Under the pieces are notes generated by a model. The model was not told the origin of the DNA and ran no database searches. It saw nothing but the letters and a program-made list of their open reading frames with translations. Below are positions 52,360 to 57,997 of a stretch of DNA of 57,997 nt, piece after piece (the stretch's first letter is position 1; each line of letters opens with the position of its first letter). The position numbers and the translations under genes were made by a program. Location: the NCBI GenBank assembly GCA_030141605.1, contig JAQGDQ010002416.1:1-57997 (forward strand), in the 5' to 3' direction. The stretch is from Tubiluchus corallicola. Its lineage: Eukaryota > Priapulida > Priapulimorpha > Priapulimorphida > Tubiluchidae.

Positions 52360-53541
52360 TTACTTTCTAAGGTTCTTAAATGCTATTATTATTAAATAAA
52401 CCATACACAATAAAGGAACTATAAAAGAGAAAATTACTGATTTAAAAATATCAGCCATCCCCCCACTTAACAATGGAACAATAGCACCACCCACTACTGC
52501 TGTAATCATCAAACCCGATAGTTCATTAGAGCGTTCTGGCATTTTATCTACTGCAATAGAAAATATAAGAGGAAATATATTTGCAAAACCTAAACCCGTT
52601 AATACCACACCTATAAAAGTTAAATACTTTTGACCTGTCAAAAGTACTAATATACCTACTATTGAAACAATAATAGTTATCATCAAAAACTTAGCTGCCT
52701 TCATCTTCCTTAAAACAACAGCTCCAAAAGATCTACCTACCAGTATGGGCAAAAAGAACAAGGCCCACGAAATAATCAGTCCCATCTCTTTTATATCTAT
52801 CCCAAATTCATCATTCAAAAGATTAGGTACCTGAGAGCTTAGAGTTACTTCTGCACCTACATAAAAAAATATCCCCAGTACCATCATCAACACGTATTGG
52901 TTAGATAACAAGCCTATACAAGAGCTAAAACTTGCAGGAATTTCTTTTCTTTTTCTTTCTGTAATGGGGGTACTCTTTATCCATATTAAGGCAACAAATA
53001 CCAACACAGCATAAATAGGAAATAATACAGTCCAATCTAAGCCTAATGTTTTAAACAACACAGGAGGAAGAATGAAACCTAAGGACGAACCTATTGCTTT
53101 TATAGCCTGTCCCAAAGACAAATTGCTTGAATATCTTCCTTCAGGAGAAACATCTCGCATTATAGGGTTGCCTGCCACTTGTAGTATTGTTGCACCTGCT
53201 CCGAGCAGTAGAATAGAACCTAAGATTATGTAAAACATAAACATAGCAGCATTTGACAAGCGCATCACAAAAAACATAGGTATCAACAATCCAACGAAAG
53301 CTATCATCAAACCTATCATTAAAGTACGTTTCTTACCTTTCTTATCTTGAAATACACCAAGTGGAATCGATAACAAGCCAAACATTATAAACCCCATAAA
53401 AGTCAATAGTTGTGCCATTGTAAAAGACAAGTTAAAAGTGTCTTTCGCCAAAGCTACCATAGGCCCTACTACATCGCCAAGACCCATACAAAGAAATACA
53501 AGAAATATTGGAAAAACTTTATTATTGTTCTTTTGTGTCAT
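52360..53541 (-). CDS. MFS sugar transporter (second copy)
   Basis: 393 residues and 12 helices, same subfamily as 36582-37748. Shared motifs: IPLGVFQDKKGKKRTLMIGL, LQVAGNPIMRDVSPEGRYS, LSLGQAIKAIGSSLGF. It probably imports mannose or a related sugar. It lies between the broken GntR gene (convergent) and the second GH92 gene upstream on the same strand, with a 146-bp gap that holds an inverted repeat, so it may have its own promoter. Confidence 0.9.
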   Translation of the reverse strand: MTQKNNNKVFPIFLVFLCMGLGDVVGPMVALAKDTFNLSFTMAQLLTFMGFIMFGLLSIPLGVFQDKKGKKRTLMIGLMIAFVGLLIPMFFVMRLSNAAMFMFYIILGSILLLGAGATILQVAGNPIMRDVSPEGRYSSNLSLGQAIKAIGSSLGFILPPVLFKTLGLDWTVLFPIYAVLVFVALIWIKSTPITERKRKEIPASFSSCIGLLSNQYVLMMVLGIFFYVGAEVTLSSQVPNLLNDEFGIDIKEMGLIISWALFFLPILVGRSFGAVVLRKMKAAKFLMITIIVSIVGILVLLTGQKYLTFIGVVLTGLGFANIFPLIFSIAVDKMPERSNELSGLMITAVVGGAIVPLLSGGMADIFKSVIFSFIVPLLCMVYLIIIAFKNLRK

Positions 53542-53622
53542 ATCTAATTTAATTGTTTCTTAATTAATTAAAAAGTTGAAAGATTAAAAATATCTATTTA
53601 ACAATAAGGTCAACAAGATATA

Positions 53623-53649
53623 TTACAACATTACAGCATATTGTTGTAA
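53623..53649 (-). promoter_or_regulatory. Inverted repeat between GH92 copy 2 and the MFS gene
   Basis: TTACAACA (53623-53630), 11 bases, TGTTGTAA (53642-53649): a perfect 8-bp inverted repeat. It is placed either to terminate the GH92 transcript (stop 53688) or as an operator for the transporter 80 bp downstream. No U-run follows, so an operator is at least as likely. Confidence 0.4.
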
Positions 53650-53687
53650 CGGGTAAATCACAACCTATTCATCAATCGTCTAATTCC

Positions 53688-55985
53688 TTACTTTGATACA
53701 GAAGAAGGAATATCTTCTTTCGCAACACCTCTATTCTTATTTGGTTTATTGCTCATCTCCATTTTTATAGTTCCTCCCTTCAATAGGTCAGAATGTGTAA
53801 AATACGTTTTTGTGTACTCTTTATTATTCAGTTGCATCCCATCCACATAGACGTTTTCCTTACTATTCTTAGGAGCTACTATATCCAAAGTATTACCATT
53901 AGGCAACTGTACCAAAGCTCTCTTAAATAAAGGACTACCGATCACATACTCTCCTTGAGCTGGACACACAGGATAAAATCCTAATGCACTAAACACATAC
54001 CAAGCAGAAGTTTGCCCATTGTCTTCATCTCCACACAAACCATCAGGATTGGGAGTGTATAAAATATCCATCACCTCTCTAACGTGTTTCTGGGTTTTCC
54101 ACGGCTGCCCTGCATAGTTATACATATAAATACCGTGCTGAATAGGCTGGTTACCGTGTGCATACTGCCCCATATTAGCAATCACCATCTCTGTAATCTC
54201 GTGTATAGGAAAACCATAATAAGAATCATCGTAAACAGGCGGTGTAGTAAAAACAGCATCCAACTGTTTTATGAATTCTTCTCTCCCCCCCATTAGGTTT
54301 ATCAAACCTTGCGGGTCGTGAAAAACTGACCAAGTATAGTGCCAAGCATTCCCTTCCGTAAAAGCATCGCCCCATTTCTCAGGTACAAATGGAGATTGAA
54401 ATGTGCCATCTAAGTTTTTGCCTCTCATAAAATTAGTAGATTTATCAAACACATTTTCATAGTTAAAAATCTGCTTAGAAAAACGCTCTATATCCTTTTG
54501 GGGTTTATTCAATGCTTTTGCCATTTCCAAAACACAAAAATCATTATAAGCATATTCAAGTGTTCTCGCCACATTTTCATTCACCCCTACATTATAAGGC
54601 ACATACCCTAACTCATTGTAATGTTCTACCCCATAACGTCCAACCGACCCTATATCCTTATTGTCATAGTTAGCATTCTTCAACAAAGCCTCATACAAAA
54701 CATCAGCATCAAAATCTGTTATCCCATTGAGGTAGCCACCTGCCACAATAGAAGCAGAATTAGAGCCAATCATACAATCCCTATGACCCGGACTTGCCCA
54801 CTCTGGCAACCACCCACTTTCTTTGTAAGTATTTACTAATCCCTTCAATACATCAGCATAAAAGTCAGGGTACATTATAGAGAAAAATGGAAACACAGCT
54901 CTAAACGTATCCCAAAATCCATTATCAGTAAACATATATCCATCAAGAACTTTTCCATTGTAAGGACTGTAGTGAACTATTTTGTCCTCCTTGTTTATTT
55001 CATAAAACTTTCTTGGGAACAACAAAGTCCTATATAAAGCCGTGTAAAAAGTTGTTTTCTGTGCATCAGTTCCATCCACCAATATTTTGCTCAGCTCCTT
55101 GTTCCATATTTCCTTAGCTTCCCTTTTTATAGTCTCAAAATCCTTCTCCCCTATTTCTCTTTGCAAATTAAGTTCTGCCTGCTCCCAACTAATAAAAGAT
55201 GAAGCCACTTTAAGATTTACTTTTTCTCCTTTCTCAGTCTTAAATTTCACATAAGCCCCTACCCAGTTATCTTTCAACTCTTTCTTACCTTGATATACTA
55301 TTGTGTCGTTTTTCCAAGTCCCATAACCTTCTATAGCTTTGTCTAAATAAACTACAAAATAATTATGAAAGTTTTCAGGTACACCACCGCTATTGTTTCT
55401 ACAATATCCAATAATTTTATTTTCTTCGGGTATTACTTTTACATACGATCCCCCATTAAAAGCATCCAACAATATATAAGACTCTTCAGCCTTAGGAAAA
55501 GTAAACTGAAACCTTGCAGCCCGTTCTGTTGGAGTTATCTTAGTAGTTACATCATAATCAGCTAAATAAGTGCTATAATAATAAGGCTTTGAAACTTCCA
55601 CCTTGTGAGAGTGCCAACTTGCTCTTTTGTTCTGACTTGTTACTAACTCTCCAGTAATAGGCATAAACGAAAAAGCCGCATAATCATTAATCCAAGGACT
55701 AGGCTGATGCGTCTGCTTAAACCCCCTTACCTTATAAGCCTTATAGGTATATCCCCAACCATCTCGCATCTTACCAGTTTGAGGTGTCCAAAAATTCATC
55801 CCCCAAGGCAACGCTACTGCAGGATAAGTATTACCCGTAGAAAGTTTATATTCAGAATCAGTACCTACCAAAGGGTTTACATACTCCTCAGGATTAAAAT
55901 CTAAACTACTTTTTACTCCTTCATTACACTTACACCCCGCAACCAACACAATTAAAAAAGCCATTAAATACCCAATGTTTCTCAT
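53688..55985 (-). CDS. GH92 alpha-mannosidase (copy 2), lipoprotein
   Basis: 765 residues. Lipoprotein signal (LIVLVAGCKCN), so membrane anchored, unlike copy 1. YVNPLVGTDSEYKLSTGNTY, FKQTHQPSPWINDYA, catalytic Glu in FTEGNAWHYTWSVFHDP and Asp pair in LCGDEDNGQTSAWYVFSALG. It keeps all family hallmarks, but the early substrate-loop sequence differs from copy 1, suggesting a different linkage preference. Its own promoter is visible upstream, so it is a separate transcription unit. Confidence 0.95.
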   Translation of the reverse strand: MRNIGYLMAFLIVLVAGCKCNEGVKSSLDFNPEEYVNPLVGTDSEYKLSTGNTYPAVALPWGMNFWTPQTGKMRDGWGYTYKAYKVRGFKQTHQPSPWINDYAAFSFMPITGELVTSQNKRASWHSHKVEVSKPYYYSTYLADYDVTTKITPTERAARFQFTFPKAEESYILLDAFNGGSYVKVIPEENKIIGYCRNNSGGVPENFHNYFVVYLDKAIEGYGTWKNDTIVYQGKKELKDNWVGAYVKFKTEKGEKVNLKVASSFISWEQAELNLQREIGEKDFETIKREAKEIWNKELSKILVDGTDAQKTTFYTALYRTLLFPRKFYEINKEDKIVHYSPYNGKVLDGYMFTDNGFWDTFRAVFPFFSIMYPDFYADVLKGLVNTYKESGWLPEWASPGHRDCMIGSNSASIVAGGYLNGITDFDADVLYEALLKNANYDNKDIGSVGRYGVEHYNELGYVPYNVGVNENVARTLEYAYNDFCVLEMAKALNKPQKDIERFSKQIFNYENVFDKSTNFMRGKNLDGTFQSPFVPEKWGDAFTEGNAWHYTWSVFHDPQGLINLMGGREEFIKQLDAVFTTPPVYDDSYYGFPIHEITEMVIANMGQYAHGNQPIQHGIYMYNYAGQPWKTQKHVREVMDILYTPNPDGLCGDEDNGQTSAWYVFSALGFYPVCPAQGEYVIGSPLFKRALVQLPNGNTLDIVAPKNSKENVYVDGMQLNNKEYTKTYFTHSDLLKGGTIKMEMSNKPNKNRGVAKEDIPSSVSK

Positions 55986-56020
55986 AAAACTTAAAATTTA
56001 TTTAAAATCGAAAACGAATT

Positions 56021-56046
56021 AAGTAGTAAAACAATTCAAACTACTT
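56021..56046 (-). promoter_or_regulatory. Inverted repeat in the leader of GH92 copy 2
   Basis: AAGTAGT (56021-56027), 12 bases, ACTACTT (56040-56046), lying just downstream of the predicted transcription start. It could be an operator or a leader hairpin. No similarity to the palindrome at 51710. Confidence 0.35.
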
Positions 56047-56059
56047 TTATTTTGTCGCT

Positions 56060-56090
56060 CAAAAGTAATATAATTACTCTACATCACAAA
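56060..56090 (-). promoter_or_regulatory. Promoter of GH92 copy 2
   Basis: On the minus strand: TTTG (56087-56090), 19 bases, TACTTTTG (56060-56067). Both boxes match the Bacteroidota consensus TTTG / TAnnTTTG exactly. The leader to ATG 55985 is about 70 bases. Confidence 0.7.
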
Positions 56091-56354
56091 TTTTCGAAAT
56101 AAATCTTTTAGCTATCACTACTATAAAAACTTCTTTATTAAATATCAGACACAATAGCTTTAACACGATTTGTTGGAAGAAAAATATGTTATAAGTAAAA
56201 TAAAATTTATCTCTATTATAAAATATATCTTATCTTGATTATAATTTCGACAAATTATTTTAAATCCAATAAAATAAAATAATAAAAATTTTTCTATTGT
56301 CAAAAAAAAACTAAATTTGCATTCCCATTTTTTATGTAAAAAAAATATCTATAT

Positions 56355-56762
56355 ATGAATTTAACTCACATCGAACATATTGGCATAGCTGTAAAGAGTA
56401 TTGACAACTCATTACCTTATTATGAAAAAGTCCTTGGACTTAAATGTTACAATATAGAAGAGGTAGCTGACCAAAAAGTGAAAACTGCATTTCTGAAAAT
56501 AGGTGAAACAAAAATAGAGCTGCTTGAACCTACTTCGGAAGAAAGCACTATACATAAATTTATTGAGAAAAAGGGGGAAGGTGTGCATCATATTGCATTC
56601 GCCTCTTCTTCATTAGATGAGGCTTTAAGAAAAGCTGATGAAAAAGGCATACAATTAATTGACAAACAGCCTCGAAAAGGAGCAGAAGGACTGAATATTG
56701 CTTTCTTACATCCTAAATCTACGCAAGGAGTACTAACTGAACTTTGTGAAGCTCCTAAGTAA
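56355..56762 (+). CDS. mce: Methylmalonyl-CoA epimerase
   Basis: VOC-fold metalloenzyme interconverting (R)- and (S)-methylmalonyl-CoA, linking succinyl-CoA to propionate. The 135-residue protein has the normal size. Metal ligands are visible in HIEHIGIAVKS, GVHHIAFASS and VLTELCE. It is followed 44 bp later by the carboxyltransferase gene, the usual Bacteroidota arrangement for the succinate-propionate pathway. Confidence 0.95.
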   Translation: MNLTHIEHIGIAVKSIDNSLPYYEKVLGLKCYNIEEVADQKVKTAFLKIGETKIELLEPTSEESTIHKFIEKKGEGVHHIAFASSSLDEALRKADEKGIQLIDKQPRKGAEGLNIAFLHPKSTQGVLTELCEAPK

Positions 56763-56806
56763 ATAAGAAAATAAATTATATAGTATAAATATTAAACTTT
56801 CTTTTA

Positions 56807-57997
56807 TGGCAAACAAAGACAAAATTAAGAACCTCATAAAGCTAAGAGAGGAAACAAAGATGGGCGGCGGGCAGAAAAGAATAGATGCTCAACATAGTAA
56901 GGGTAAATATACAGCACGTGAAAGAATTGAAATGCTCTTAGATGATGGAAGTTTTGAAGAGTTTGATATGTTTATTACTCACAGATGCTTTAACTTTGGA
57001 ATGGAGAAAAGCAAGTTCAAGGGAGATGGGGTAGTTACTGGACACGGAACAATAGATGGCAGGGTAGTTTTTGTATTTGCTCAAGATTTTACCATATTTG
57101 GTGGTTCACTATCTGAAACTGTATCTCAAAAAATATGTAAAGTAATGGATATGGCAATGGAGATAGGAGCTCCTGTAATAGGTCTTAATGATAGTGGAGG
57201 TGCAAGGATACAAGAAGGGGTCAATTCGCTAGCCGGCTATGCCGAGATATTTCAAAGAAATATAGCAGCTTCTGGAGTAATACCTCAAATATCTGCTATA
57301 TTTGGTCCTTGTGCAGGTGGTGCAGTATATTCGCCTGCTCTCACTGACTTTGTAATGATGACTGATCAAACGAGTTATATGTTCCTTACAGGCCCTAAGG
57401 TGGTGAAAACTGTAACAGGTGAAGACATTACCACTGAAAATCTTGGAGGAGCTAATGTTCATGCTACAAAGTCGGGCGTATCACATTTCTTGTTAGAAAA
57501 TGAAAAAGAAGGTTTAGCTCTTATACGGAAACTTATTTCATTTTTGCCTTCTAACAATTTGGAAGAACCTCCTATGCTAAAATGTAAAGACCCAATAGAT
57601 AGATTGGAAGAGTCTTTGAATGAAATAATTCCTGACAATCCAAGTATCCCATACAATATTAAAGATGTGATATATGCTGTGGTAGATGATAAAGAGTTTT
57701 TAGAAGTTCATAGAAACTACGCTAAAAATATAGTTATTGGATTATCAAGGTTCAACGGTATGCCTGTGGGTATTGTTGCTAATCAGCCCAATTTTTTAGC
57801 AGGAGTATTAGATATAGAAGCCTCAAGGAAAGCAGCACGCTTTGTGCGTTTTTGCGATGCTTTCAATATACCTATTGTTACATTTGTAGATGTTCCTGGT
57901 TTCTTGCCGGGTTCTGGACAAGAGTATGGAGGAGTTATTACTCACGGTGCAAAATTATTGTTTGCTTACGGAGAAGCTACTGTTCCAAAAATAACTA
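56807..57997 (+). CDS. mmdA: Methylmalonyl-CoA decarboxylase/propionyl-CoA carboxylase carboxyltransferase subunit, 3' end cut
   Basis: 397 codons in frame from ATG 56807 to the window edge without a stop; the family is about 515 residues long, so roughly three quarters is present. Signatures: [52 protein letters not shown], and in the second carboxyltransferase half [16 protein letters not shown] followed by [16 protein letters not shown]. It transfers carboxylate between biotin and (methylmalonyl/propionyl)-CoA. With mce just upstream it most likely serves propionate formation coupled to a sodium-pumping decarboxylase; the remaining subunits would lie beyond the window. Confidence 0.93.

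Larger units (their letters stand above)
55986..56354. other. Divergent intergenic region, GH92 copy 2 / methylmalonyl-CoA epimerase
   Basis: 369 bp without a gene. Besides the two elements annotated for GH92, the plus strand has TTTT (56289-56292), 19 bases, TAAATTTG (56312-56319), a plausible promoter for the epimerase operon with one mismatch at -33. The rest is AT-rich, with nothing else recognisable. Confidence 0.5.

Overview
The window is AT-rich DNA from a saccharolytic member of the Bacteroidota, most likely Bacteroidales or a close relative. The evidence is two SusC/SusD pairs, GH92 enzymes, FGly-type sulfatases, a PorT-like type IX secretion protein plus a type IX-sorted surface protein, promoters of the TTTG-N19/20-TAnnTTTG class, and a methylmalonyl-CoA epimerase/carboxyltransferase pair typical of propionate-forming Bacteroidota. 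PorT and the C-terminal sorting domain suggest a lineage outside the genus Bacteroides proper.

Layout. 1-1590: the end of a lipoprotein gene, a stand-alone hisF and an RRM RNA-binding protein. 1627-3886 (minus): PorT-like protein, UbiE/MenG and an RluA-type pseudouridine synthase. 4066-15518 (minus): a tightly packed operon with sulfatase, an in-frame sulfatase/TonB-receptor chimera, a GH63-like glycosyl-glycerate hydrolase, a sodium:solute symporter, a GT4 glycosyltransferase, a GH13_18 phosphorylase and a glycerate kinase. I read it as a locus for glucosyl- or mannosylglycerate-type solutes. 15716-24533 (plus, divergent): SusC, SusD and a 1199-residue repeat protein with a type IX sorting domain.

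24534-34654 is an accessory island. It carries a complete type I restriction-modification operon (hsdM-hsdS-hsdR) whose S subunit has two identical target-recognition domains. It also has a structured intergenic region, two small unknown genes, an intact RhuM-family gene, a broken second RhuM copy, two short related gene remnants, and tandem repeats ending at the 3' side of a tRNA-Phe gene. Beyond it lie a class IV aminotransferase and a YgjP-like metallopeptidase.

36582-55985 (minus) is an alpha-mannan/N-glycan utilisation locus. It encodes a surface lipoprotein, SusC, SusD, a ROK sugar kinase, a mannose-6-phosphate-isomerase-like protein with an unusual N-terminal domain, two GH92 mannosidases, a sialate-O-acetylesterase-like esterase, a DUF4185/DUF5005-like lipoprotein and two MFS sugar porters. 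Together they describe capture, trimming, uptake, phosphorylation and isomerisation of mannose to fructose-6-phosphate. A GntR-type regulator divergent from the main operon is broken by a stop codon, although a good promoter with a 14-bp palindrome between its boxes is still present. The window ends (plus) in methylmalonyl-CoA epimerase and the start of an acyl-CoA carboxyltransferase gene.
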